Assembly: GCF_030413175.1 (NCBI RefSeq) | Contig: NZ_CP129212.1 | Coordinates: forward strand, 5,866,450 to 5,930,449 | Origin: Bradyrhizobium roseum | GTDB taxonomy: Bacteria > Pseudomonadota > Alphaproteobacteria > Rhizobiales > Xanthobacteraceae | DNA length: 64,000 nt | Direction of reading: 5' to 3' | Part shown: in pieces, positions 45,605-53,395 of the stretch | Position numbering within the stretch: the stretch's first letter is position 1 | Layout of the letters: each line of letters opens with the position of its first letter | Notes under the pieces: model-generated | Databases searched by the model: none | What the model saw: the letters and a program-made list of their open reading frames with translations, nothing else | What the model was told of the DNA's origin: nothing | Program-made: the position numbers and the translations under genes

Positions 45605-46258
45605 ATGTCAAGACTGCGAACCAGGCCGACCCGTGACGACACCCGCGAAAAGCTGTTCGAGGCGGCGGCGCGCGTGTTCGAGGAACAGGGCATCGGCGGC
45701 GCCAGCATCGAGGCGATCGCCGCGGCGGCAGGTTTTACGCGCGGCGCATTCTATTCGAACTTCAAGAGCAAGGACGAACTGATCATCGCCATGCTCGAGG
45801 ATCACGTCGAGCAATCGATCGCGCGCATCCGCGACCTCCTCGAGCGTCACAAGAACCTCGCCGACTTCATCGAGGCGCTGAAGACCATGGGCCGCAGCCA
45901 GCAGGATCCGCTCGGCCGCTCGCCGCTGCTGCACATGGAGATGATCCTGTTCGTGGCGCGCGCCGAGAAACGCCGGCCCGAACTCGCCGAGCGGCTGCGC
46001 GCCCGCAGAAAGCTGGTCGCCGACATCATCGAGACCACGGCGAAGAACAGCGGCCGGCAGACCATCCTCGATCCGTCCTGGGCCGGTGCGCTGGTGCTGG
46101 CGCTCGAAGACGGCTTTCGGCTGCACCGCCTGATCGATCCCGAGACCACCTCGCCCGGCAGCTTCTTTCGTGCGATCGGCGACCTGCAACGCGCGATGGG
46201 CATTTCACAGGCGTCAGATGCCGATCTTCGCCTCGCGAAAGTCATCACGACCCGCTAG
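45605..46258 (+). CDS. TetR-family transcriptional regulator
   Basis: A 217-residue regulator. The HTH is clear: REKLFEAAARVFEEQGIGGASIEAIAAAAGFTRGAFYSNFKSKDELI, with the classic FYSNFKSKDEL end. The C-terminal domain is all helical and lacks close similarity I can name. It is divergent from the P450 gene and probably represses it until a ligand binds. There is no good ribosome-binding site at 45605, so the transcript may be leaderless or poorly translated. Confidence 0.92.
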   Translation: MSRLRTRPTRDDTREKLFEAAARVFEEQGIGGASIEAIAAAAGFTRGAFYSNFKSKDELIIAMLEDHVEQSIARIRDLLERHKNLADFIEALKTMGRSQQDPLGRSPLLHMEMILFVARAEKRRPELAERLRARRKLVADIIETTAKNSGRQTILDPSWAGALVLALEDGFRLHRLIDPETTSPGSFFRAIGDLQRAMGISQASDADLRLAKVITTR

Positions 46259-46267
46259 TTTGAGTGG

Positions 46268-47317
46268 ATGACTGCGAACGCCGACACCACGCATTCGACG
46301 CATTCCGCGCAGCGGGGACGACCCCTGACGCGCCTCGCCCTGATTTTCCTGTGCCTCGGCGCTGTAACCCACGCCAAGGCGGAAGAAGCCATCTCGCTCG
46401 CGCTCCCGATCAAGTGCCAGCCAGGCGTGAGTTGCTTCTTTCAGAACTATGTCGATCACGACGCCTCGGACAAGGTCCGCGACTACCGCTGTGGCGCACG
46501 CAGCTATGACGGTCACGATGGCACCGATATCCGGATTCGAAATCTGGAAATTCAAAGACGAGGCGTCGAAGTGCTCGCCGCGGCGCCCGGCCGCGTGATC
46601 GGCGGGCGAAACGACATGGACGACGTTTCGATCAGGGCCGCAGGAAAGGCCGCTATCGCCGGCAAGGAATGCGGCAACGGCGTGCTGATCGAGCATGCGA
46701 ACGGCTGGCGCACCCAATATTGCCACATGGCCAAGGGCAGCGTCCGGGTCAAGCCCGGCGACCGGATCGCGACCGGGCAACCGATCGGCCTGGTCGGGCT
46801 GTCCGGAGATACCGAATTTTTTCATCTTCACTTCACCGTGCGGTATCGCGACAAGGCCGTGGACCCGTTTGCCTATGGCGCGCCGGAAAAGGCCTGCGGC
46901 GGCGGCCGGTCGCTGTGGGCCGCTTCGCTCGGCGAGCAGATGCAGTACAAGCCTCGTGAAATCATCGATTACGGTTTTGCCGGGATCGCCCCGACCATGG
47001 CGCTGATTGAATCAGGTGAGATCGAGAAGCATCCGGTCGCGACGACCTCGGATGCGCTCGTCGCCTATGTCAGGGCGATCGGCCTGCAGGCCGGCGACCA
47101 GCAAACGCTCGCCGTGCAAGGCCCCGGCGGCACTGCCTTGCCGAACAACGCCCTTCCCGCGCTCGATCGCGACAAGGCGCAGTTTCTCGTGCTCGCCGGA
47201 AAGAAGCGCACCGAGGCGGCGTGGCCGGCTGGGCGCTACGTTGCGACGTACACGGTGACGCGCGATGGCGCGGAGGTATTGCGGAAGACGTTCGAGGTGG
47301 AAGCGGGCGCGCGGTGA
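46268..47317 (+). CDS. M23 family (LytM-like) metallopeptidase
   Basis: A 349-residue secreted protein. An N-terminal hydrophobic signal (about residues 20-38, ending THAKA) precedes an M23 domain. Zn ligands are in YDGHDGTDIRI (HxxxD) and FFHLHFTVR (HxH). It probably cuts peptidoglycan cross-links or regulates amidases. The C-terminal ~130 residues form a second domain ending in ARYVATYTVTRDGAEVLRK-like beta strands. It begins 10 nt after the TetR stop but is probably an independent function. Confidence 0.88.
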   Translation: MTANADTTHSTHSAQRGRPLTRLALIFLCLGAVTHAKAEEAISLALPIKCQPGVSCFFQNYVDHDASDKVRDYRCGARSYDGHDGTDIRIRNLEIQRRGVEVLAAAPGRVIGGRNDMDDVSIRAAGKAAIAGKECGNGVLIEHANGWRTQYCHMAKGSVRVKPGDRIATGQPIGLVGLSGDTEFFHLHFTVRYRDKAVDPFAYGAPEKACGGGRSLWAASLGEQMQYKPREIIDYGFAGIAPTMALIESGEIEKHPVATTSDALVAYVRAIGLQAGDQQTLAVQGPGGTALPNNALPALDRDKAQFLVLAGKKRTEAAWPAGRYVATYTVTRDGAEVLRKTFEVEAGAR

Positions 47318-47321
47318 TTCA

Positions 47322-48266
47322 TCAAGTCGAAGTGCGGCCTCGCATCTTTGCAGCCGCTTCGCGCGCCACGCGGCAGAACAGGCTGAGGGTCGGGCTCACA
47401 TGGCGGTGCTTGAGCCGCACCAGTCCGACCGGCCGGCGCGTCGTCGGCATCCGCATGCGAAGCGGCACCAGTGTGGGGTGCGGCGCCGGATAGCGCAACG
47501 TGGCCCTGGGAAGGATGGTCAGGAACGGACCCGCCGCAAGCATATTGATCTGCATCGCATAGGAGCCGCACGTCACCGTCGGGGCGGGAACGCTCAGGCC
47601 TTCCGCACGAAAGGCTTCCTCGATGAATGGACGGAGAAAGGAGGTCTCCGGCCTGCCGAGCAGCCATTTCTCGTTCATCAGACTCCGGAGCGTGAGATTC
47701 TGGCGACGGACGAGCGGGTTATGCTTTCCCGCGATCACGGCGAGTTCGTCCTCAAACAGCGCCTCGCCCGCAAGATCCTCGTAGCGGTCGAAATCCGCCG
47801 CCATACGGGTCACGGCAATGTCGATCTCGCGTTGACGCAACCTTTCGTGCAGCCCCAGCGTATCGTCGGCACGGATGACGAAGCCGATCTTCGGATAGGC
47901 CTGCGACATCGTCTGGATGATGGTCGCCGTCAGCGCCGTCATCGGTTCCGTCGTGCCGATCCGAATTTCGCCCTGGGTGGGGTCCGCCAGGGACGTCAGT
48001 TCGCCCAGCCCCTGCTTGAGCTCATCGGTAACGGCAATGGTGCGGCGGCGCAGTGCACGGCCGAACCTCGTCAACTCCACGCCGGTCGAGGTCCGGTCGA
48101 ACAGCGGCACGCCGAGCAGGTGCTCCATGTCGGCGACGACACGGGAAACGGCCGGCTGCGACATGCCGAGCCGCGGCGCCGCCTTCGCCATGCTGCCCGC
48201 TTCGGCGACGGTGTCGAGAATCTGGAGATCGCGGAGTTTCAGCCGCCGCAGGCGCAGATCCTCCAT
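47322..48266 (-). CDS. LysR-family transcriptional regulator
   Basis: A 314-residue regulator. The HTH region is LQILDTVAEAGSMAKAAPRLGMSQPAVSRVVADMEHLLGVPLFDR, followed by the co-inducer-binding domain (GEIRIGTTEPMTALTATIIQTMSQAYPKIGF). The start at 48266 has GGAGG 5-6 nt upstream. The ATG 33 nt earlier lies inside the candidate LysR box, which argues against it. It is divergent from a Bug-type binder gene that it probably controls. Confidence 0.92.
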   Translation of the reverse strand: MEDLRLRRLKLRDLQILDTVAEAGSMAKAAPRLGMSQPAVSRVVADMEHLLGVPLFDRTSTGVELTRFGRALRRRTIAVTDELKQGLGELTSLADPTQGEIRIGTTEPMTALTATIIQTMSQAYPKIGFVIRADDTLGLHERLRQREIDIAVTRMAADFDRYEDLAGEALFEDELAVIAGKHNPLVRRQNLTLRSLMNEKWLLGRPETSFLRPFIEEAFRAEGLSVPAPTVTCGSYAMQINMLAAGPFLTILPRATLRYPAPHPTLVPLRMRMPTTRRPVGLVRLKHRHVSPTLSLFCRVAREAAAKMRGRTST

Positions 48267-48292
48267 CCCGCCTCCCCTATCTGGTTTCCTGA

Positions 48293-48307
48293 TATCCATA
48301 TTCGATA
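48293..48307. promoter_or_regulatory. Candidate LysR box
   Basis: TATC-N7-GATA contains a T-N11-A core, the usual LysR-type recognition pattern, and lies in the 105-bp gap between the divergent regulator and binder genes. Only one copy is seen. Confidence 0.35.
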
Positions 48308-48371
48308 ATCGAGCTTCCGGGTATAGCCGAAAGCCGGCGATGATGAGGCCGCATCCGAACAGGAGGTCAAC

Positions 48372-49343
48372 ATGCGGCTTACCCGGATTGTCGTCGCGAT
48401 CGCTGGCCTTGCCACGCTGGCGCTTGCATCCCCTCTCGCGGCCCAGACGCGCACTCCGCCGCTTCGCATCATCTATCCATTTCCCGGCGGCGGCTCCGGC
48501 GACGCCCTGACCCGGCTGATTGCCGACCGGCTCGGCACCGCGCTGGAACGCCCCGTGATCGTCGAGCCACGTCCGGGGGCTGCGGGACGTCTCGGTGTGC
48601 AGGCCGTCAAGACGTCGGAGCCGGACGGCAACACGCTGCTGGTGACGCCGATCGCGCCGATGGCGGTGTATCAAAGCGTCTATCCCGCGCTGGAATACGA
48701 TCCAGTCAAGGATTTCACGCCGGTGTCGCAGGTTGCCACGTTCGATTTCGGCATCTGCATCGATCCGAAGATTCCGGCCGGCAACCTCGCCGAACTCGTC
48801 GCCTGGCTGAAGGCGAACCCGGGCAAGGCGAATTTCGCCACGCCCGGCCCGGGCACGCTTCCTCATTTCTTCGGATTGATGTTCGCCAACACCGCAGGCG
48901 TGCCGCTGCAACATATCGCCTACAAGGGCGGCGTTCCCGCACTCACCGACCTCATGGGTGGCCGGATGCCGGTCGTCCTGCTGTCCACCAATGAACTGGT
49001 GGAATTGCACAAAGCGGGCCGGATACGCGTGCTGGCCACATCAGGCGCAGAACGATCGGCGTTCCTGCCTGATATCCCGACCTTCAAGGAAAGCGGATAC
49101 GACATCGAAGGCCGCGGCTGGTGGGGTTTCTTCGCGCCGGCCGGCACGCCCAGCGCGGCGGTGTCAAAACTGAGCGGCGCCATCGCGAGAATTGTCCAGG
49201 GCGAGGACGTCAAGGCGCGCATCGCGCAGTTCGGGCTGAAGCCGACAGGAACGTCGCCGGAGGAGTTTGCCCGCATTCAACGTGAAGACATCGACCTCTG
49301 GGCCGCGCCGATCAAGGCGTCCGGCTACAAGGCTGAACAATGA
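48372..49343 (+). CDS. Tripartite tricarboxylate transporter-type binding protein (Bug family), orphan
   Basis: A 323-residue periplasmic binder. AGGAGG lies just before the start. A signal peptide (residues 1 to about 24) precedes PPLRIIYPFPGGGSGDALTRLI, the Bug-family ligand loop. FATPGPGTLPHFFGLMFAN and HIAYKGGVPALTDLMGG complete the cleft. No TctA/TctB genes accompany it, so it may deliver its ligand to membrane partners elsewhere or act as a sensor. It overlaps an MBL hydrolase gene by 4 nt. Confidence 0.9.
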   Translation: MRLTRIVVAIAGLATLALASPLAAQTRTPPLRIIYPFPGGGSGDALTRLIADRLGTALERPVIVEPRPGAAGRLGVQAVKTSEPDGNTLLVTPIAPMAVYQSVYPALEYDPVKDFTPVSQVATFDFGICIDPKIPAGNLAELVAWLKANPGKANFATPGPGTLPHFFGLMFANTAGVPLQHIAYKGGVPALTDLMGGRMPVVLLSTNELVELHKAGRIRVLATSGAERSAFLPDIPTFKESGYDIEGRGWWGFFAPAGTPSAAVSKLSGAIARIVQGEDVKARIAQFGLKPTGTSPEEFARIQREDIDLWAAPIKASGYKAEQ

Positions 49344-50209
49344 CAACCGCCACGGACGCGCCATTCAGGGTGACGCTGCTGGGCAGCGGCATGCCGTCAC
49401 CCGATCCGCTCAGGTTTGGGCCCGCGACGTTGATCGAGGCCGGCTCGCAGAAGATCCTGGTCGATGCCGGCCGCGGCGCGACGATACGCCTGTCCCAACT
49501 CGGGATTCCGATCGGCAGCATTGACCTCATGCTGCTAACCCACTTCCACTCCGACCACGTGGCCGGCCTGCCCGATATCTGGCTGACCGGCTGGCTCGGC
49601 GGCAAGTTCGGCGGGCGGACCCGGCCGATGCGCGTGCTCGGGCCGAAAGGCACGCTTCATCTGACGCATCATCTCGAAGAAGCGTTCGGCGCCGACATCG
49701 CCATCCGCATCGCCGATGAAGGCCTGCCACCCGATGGCGCTCGCATCGATGCCGACGAATTCGAGCGTGATGGCGTCATTCACGATCGAGACGGCCTGCG
49801 CGTCACCTGCTTCGAGGTCGATCATGGCGACAGGGTCAAGCCGGCCTTCGGCTATCGGTTCGATCACGCGGGAAAATCGGCCGTACTGTCTGGCGACACG
49901 CGCTATTGCGAAAACCTGGTCGCGCACGCCGATGGCGTCGATCTCCTCGTTCACGAGGTCGCCATGACCAGCCCCGCTTCGATGGCCATCGAACGTATTC
50001 GCCGCGTCATGGAACATCACTCGACGCCGGCCGACGCGGCGCGGGTTTTTGCAAGATGTACGCCCTTGCTTGCCGTCTACAATCACCTGGTGCTGATCAG
50101 CGACGGCGTGAACGCTACACCATCCGTGCAGGAACTCATCGACGCCACCCGGCAGGAATATGCGGGTGCCTTCGTGGTCGGCGAGGACCTGATGGCATTC
50201 TGTCCGTGA
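49340..50209 (+). CDS. MBL-fold metallohydrolase (RNase Z/arylsulfatase-like)
   Basis: A 289-residue metallo-beta-lactamase-fold enzyme. The metal motif is LTHFHSDHVAG (HxHxDH); further ligands are His in VDHGDRVKPAFGYRF, Asp in LSGDTRYCENL and His in VYNHLV. The arrangement resembles the RNase Z/arylsulfatase branch, but the lack of a long exosite arm makes a tRNA role unlikely. Co-translation with the Bug-type binder suggests it processes the compound that the binder recognises. Substrate unknown. Confidence 0.85.
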   Translation: MTTATDAPFRVTLLGSGMPSPDPLRFGPATLIEAGSQKILVDAGRGATIRLSQLGIPIGSIDLMLLTHFHSDHVAGLPDIWLTGWLGGKFGGRTRPMRVLGPKGTLHLTHHLEEAFGADIAIRIADEGLPPDGARIDADEFERDGVIHDRDGLRVTCFEVDHGDRVKPAFGYRFDHAGKSAVLSGDTRYCENLVAHADGVDLLVHEVAMTSPASMAIERIRRVMEHHSTPADAARVFARCTPLLAVYNHLVLISDGVNATPSVQELIDATRQEYAGAFVVGEDLMAFCP

Positions 50210-50239
50210 GCGCGGATCACTTCCGCCGCGCACCCTGAA

Positions 50240-51541
50240 CTAACCTGCGCGGCTCCCGACATGCGCCTTGTGCATCTGGCCGGCGACCGCCCTCACCTTG
50301 CGCGGCGATGCCTGCCAGATCGCAAAGGCCGACAGCAGGCTGACCGCGATGCCGAGCGCAAAGGCCGAGGTGTAGCTGCCCGACAGATCATACAGCAGCC
50401 CGGTCGCCCACGGGCCTGCGGCGCCGCCGGCCAATGCGGCCAGCATGATGGTGCCGAAGATGCTGCCGTATTGCTTGCCCTGAAAAATTTCCAGCACCAT
50501 CGCGCCCATCACCGAGGTCAGGCCGTAGCCGAGCGCGCCCTGCGTGAAAATCATCAGATAGACCAGCGGCAAGACCGGCGCGAATTTCAAAGCGATCAGC
50601 GCCGCAAAACAGATCGCAAAGCCCAGGCAACTGATCGCCCAGATCCATTCGCGGCCGATCCGGTCGGAGAGATGTCCGAGCCAGATCTGGCCGGGAATGC
50701 CGAGCAGGCTGACGACACCGAGCGCCCACACCGCGACGTTGGCGGAAAAACCGACGTCGAGCAGGAATTTGGTCTGGTGCACCTGCACCGCGTACCAGAT
50801 GTACAAGCCGCAGAAATAGCCGAGCGAGATCCACCAGAATCGCGCGGTACGCAGCGCGCGGCGCAGCGTCCAGTCGGTATTGGCCCACACCGGATCGACG
50901 ACGTTCGAGCGCGGGGCGGCCGATGTCGCCGACGGCGCGGCGGCGCCATCCGGCAGCAGGCCGATATCTTCAGGCCGCTTGCGCAGCAGGAGATTGATCG
51001 GCGCGAGAACGACGAGGATCAAGATGCCCATCGCGGTGCAGGCGGTGCGCCAGCCGGTCTGCTCGATCATGTGCTGCACCCAGGGCAGCAGGGTCACCGA
51101 GCCGATGCCGACGCCGGCAAAGGCGAGCCCGATGGCGAGGCCGCGGCGGCGGATGAACCAGTTCGGCAGGAACAGCGATTGGCCGGAATAGCCGAGGCAC
51201 ACGCTGCCCGCGCCGACCAGCACGCCGATGGTGAGATAGAGATGCCAGGGCTGTGTCGTCAGCGGCGCGAGCAGCAACCCGCCGCCCATCAGCCCAACGC
51301 CGAGTTCCATCACCGCGCGCGGACCGAAACGATCCATCATGCGCCCGATCAGCGGGCTGGCAACGGCAGAAGCCACGAAGCCGAACGAAAACGCACCGGC
51401 GGTGACGCCGCGCTCCCATCCGAACTCGGAAATGATCGGCGGGAAGAACAGCGAGAACGCCGTCCGCGCATTGACGCCGATCGCCATGGTGACAAACGTC
51501 ACCGCGACGATCAGCCAGCCGTAGAAGAAGGGGAGAGGCAT
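50240..51541 (-). CDS. Major facilitator superfamily transporter
   Basis: A 433-residue membrane protein with 12 predicted helices. The MFS loop-2 motif appears as GRMMDRFGPRAVME and the second-half copy as GHLSDRIGREWIW. The overall sequence resembles oxalate/formate or monocarboxylate carriers. The start at 51541 (MPLPFFYGWLIVAV) places the first helix properly; a GTG 13 codons earlier is possible. It is convergent with the MBL hydrolase gene and may not be part of that unit. Confidence 0.9.
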   Translation of the reverse strand: MPLPFFYGWLIVAVTFVTMAIGVNARTAFSLFFPPIISEFGWERGVTAGAFSFGFVASAVASPLIGRMMDRFGPRAVMELGVGLMGGGLLLAPLTTQPWHLYLTIGVLVGAGSVCLGYSGQSLFLPNWFIRRRGLAIGLAFAGVGIGSVTLLPWVQHMIEQTGWRTACTAMGILILVVLAPINLLLRKRPEDIGLLPDGAAAPSATSAAPRSNVVDPVWANTDWTLRRALRTARFWWISLGYFCGLYIWYAVQVHQTKFLLDVGFSANVAVWALGVVSLLGIPGQIWLGHLSDRIGREWIWAISCLGFAICFAALIALKFAPVLPLVYLMIFTQGALGYGLTSVMGAMVLEIFQGKQYGSIFGTIMLAALAGGAAGPWATGLLYDLSGSYTSAFALGIAVSLLSAFAIWQASPRKVRAVAGQMHKAHVGSRAG

Positions 51542-51664
51542 CAGGCCATCATTCCGGTTCTGGTCCGTCGGACCGGGCACAAATCGACACTTATGTCATC
51601 ACCAGAACGGACATTGGCGACCAGTCAATTGCGAGTTCAATCATGCTTTGGAGACGGAGAGCAA

Positions 51665-52957
51665 TCACAATCGTATGTTGGCGCGGGCCCATTGCTTGAG
51701 CGTGTCGAAAACGTCGACGTCTGGCAGGTCGAATATTTCCTGACGCGACGAAATTCCGCCCGGATCCATTTCAAGCGTCTCCTTGAACAAAACGGCGGCC
51801 AGGAAATCCAGACCCAGTTTACGGAAACAAACGCCCGCCATGTATCGCCCCACCGCACTTGCCGGCGGCCCCAACATCGCCGCGACGACGTAGGCTTCGG
51901 CCGCCTTCTGCCAATTTTCCCGAAGGTAATGCACTTGGCCAAGCTCGGCCCAGGCCTTTGAATCATACGGGTCCACCCTGGTCAGTTCGGCCGCGCGCGA
52001 TGCCGCCAACGCGAGATCATTCAGCCAAAGCGCCTCCTTCGTCCGGCTTTCCAGCACGGCGTGCAGGTTTTCCCGATAAAGGATTTCTTCCCCGGCCGTC
52101 GATGGCGCCAGTTCCCGCGCCCGGCGTTCTGCATCGTCCATCGTCCTGATCATCGCCACGCGGTCGCCGGCCGCCTGGGGCAGGAAACCCATTCCGCGAG
52201 AAAACCGGCTTCCGAACAATCGCGCGGCGAATCCGTTCTCGCTATCGCTTACGGCGGCAAACGCCGTCTCCAGCCGCTTGCTCCAATCATCGAGATCCGC
52301 AAAGGCGGCACGAGCCTTGGCCTTCTGAACGAAGACCATTGCCGTCGCATTGAAGCGCACCGGCGCGCTCGCCCGCTCGTCGAATGCAATGCTCTCAAAA
52401 GCCGCCATGGTTTCGGATACGTATCCCGATCGCTTCGGCAAATCCTGCATGAATTTTGCCGACGCGCGGCAGAATGCGAGTTGACCGGCACGAGCGTCAG
52501 CATCGCTTGCAGCCGCCCGTTCTGCAGGAATGAGCGCGAGTAGCGGTTCGTACAGGCACATTGCGTGAAGCAGGGCCGCGAGGCGGCATTGGCCCGCGGA
52601 CGAAAGCTCCGGCCAAACCTCCAGGTCCCGGCAAAGCCTGCTCCACCGGCCTGTCCGCTGATCCCCGGCAAGATCGCGCGGATCGCTAATCGCGTAACGC
52701 GGCCCGGCCTGTTCCGCGAGCTGCGCGCGAAAGCCGGGCGACAACGCACGCTGTGGAAAGAACGAAGGGCTCTGCGGATCGGCATAGGCCTGCCAGGCGG
52801 CATCGACGGACCTGGCATGGGTCGGCCCGGCCTGGGGAAGCCCCAGGTCAAGGTACGGGCGGAGCAGCCAGGTCGAAAAACGGGAGTCGAGACTCCCTCC
52901 GAAGGCCCGGTCAGCCAAATCGCGCATGCAAGAGGCCACCGCAGGCGGCGCTGACAT
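51665..52957 (-). CDS. TPR-like protein of unknown function (third gene of cyclase/ATPase operon)
   Basis: A 430-residue, mostly helical protein with no signal peptide. The C-terminal part holds TPR-like units such as VDPYDSKAWAELGQVHYLRENWQKAAEAYVVA and ASAVGRYMAGVCFRKLGLDFLAAVLFKETLEMDP. The N-terminal 250 residues match no family I recognise. The start overlaps the end of the previous gene by 47 nt in another frame, so the two are probably translationally coupled. A second ATG at 52927 is possible. Confidence 0.65.
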   Translation of the reverse strand: MSAPPAVASCMRDLADRAFGGSLDSRFSTWLLRPYLDLGLPQAGPTHARSVDAAWQAYADPQSPSFFPQRALSPGFRAQLAEQAGPRYAISDPRDLAGDQRTGRWSRLCRDLEVWPELSSAGQCRLAALLHAMCLYEPLLALIPAERAAASDADARAGQLAFCRASAKFMQDLPKRSGYVSETMAAFESIAFDERASAPVRFNATAMVFVQKAKARAAFADLDDWSKRLETAFAAVSDSENGFAARLFGSRFSRGMGFLPQAAGDRVAMIRTMDDAERRARELAPSTAGEEILYRENLHAVLESRTKEALWLNDLALAASRAAELTRVDPYDSKAWAELGQVHYLRENWQKAAEAYVVAAMLGPPASAVGRYMAGVCFRKLGLDFLAAVLFKETLEMDPGGISSRQEIFDLPDVDVFDTLKQWARANIRL

Positions 52958-53321
52958 AAGCCCCGCTCTTTTTTTTCTTCTTCAGCCACGCACGGTAGTC
53001 GGCATTCAGCTTCTCGAACTCGGCGGCAAATTCCGGCGCATCCTGCCTGAAATATTTGATCGCGGGTTCGAGCGCATCGTACATGTGACAGATCGGCGTG
53101 ACTTCGTAGATCTTGTCCTTGGCTCTGACGCCGCGCAGCAGCACCGCGATCGATTCCCAGGTCACGATGAGCAGCCGAGCCGCCGCCTGGCCTTCGCTGG
53201 TCGATCCCGACTCGACCAAAGACCGAGCGCCGCCAACCTCTCGGCGCATCACCTCCGCCGCGTAATAGTCGGAATTGCTTCTCATCAATTCGATACCAAG
53301 CAGAAGTTCATTCTGATCCAC
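52911..53321 (-). CDS. Small helical protein of unknown function (second gene of cyclase/ATPase operon)
   Basis: A 136-residue soluble protein. The sequence is strongly helical (ELLLGIELMRSNSDYYAAEVMRREV; EPAIKYFRQDAPEFAAEFEKLNADYRAWL), with no membrane segment and no family I recognise. Near its end a run of eight A encodes Lys residues, followed by a tail that overlaps the start of the next gene. It lies 74 nt after the stop of the large cyclase/ATPase gene. Confidence 0.6.
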   Translation of the reverse strand: MDQNELLLGIELMRSNSDYYAAEVMRREVGGARSLVESGSTSEGQAAARLLIVTWESIAVLLRGVRAKDKIYEVTPICHMYDALEPAIKYFRQDAPEFAAEFEKLNADYRAWLKKKKKSGAYVSAACGGLLHARFG

Positions 53322-53395
53322 GACTGCCCTCCCAATGCTTTGTCCAAACGTCAGGTAAAAATGAAACCTATCCCGACCTCAAACGCTTCACAAGC

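Noticed and set aside
52965..52985. A run of eight A containing the heptamer A AAA AAG in the correct phase, near the 3' end of the 136-residue gene
   Set aside because: A -1 shift there enters an Arg/Pro-rich frame that looks non-coding, and the next real gene is in the other frame. Translational coupling explains the overlap better than programmed frameshifting.
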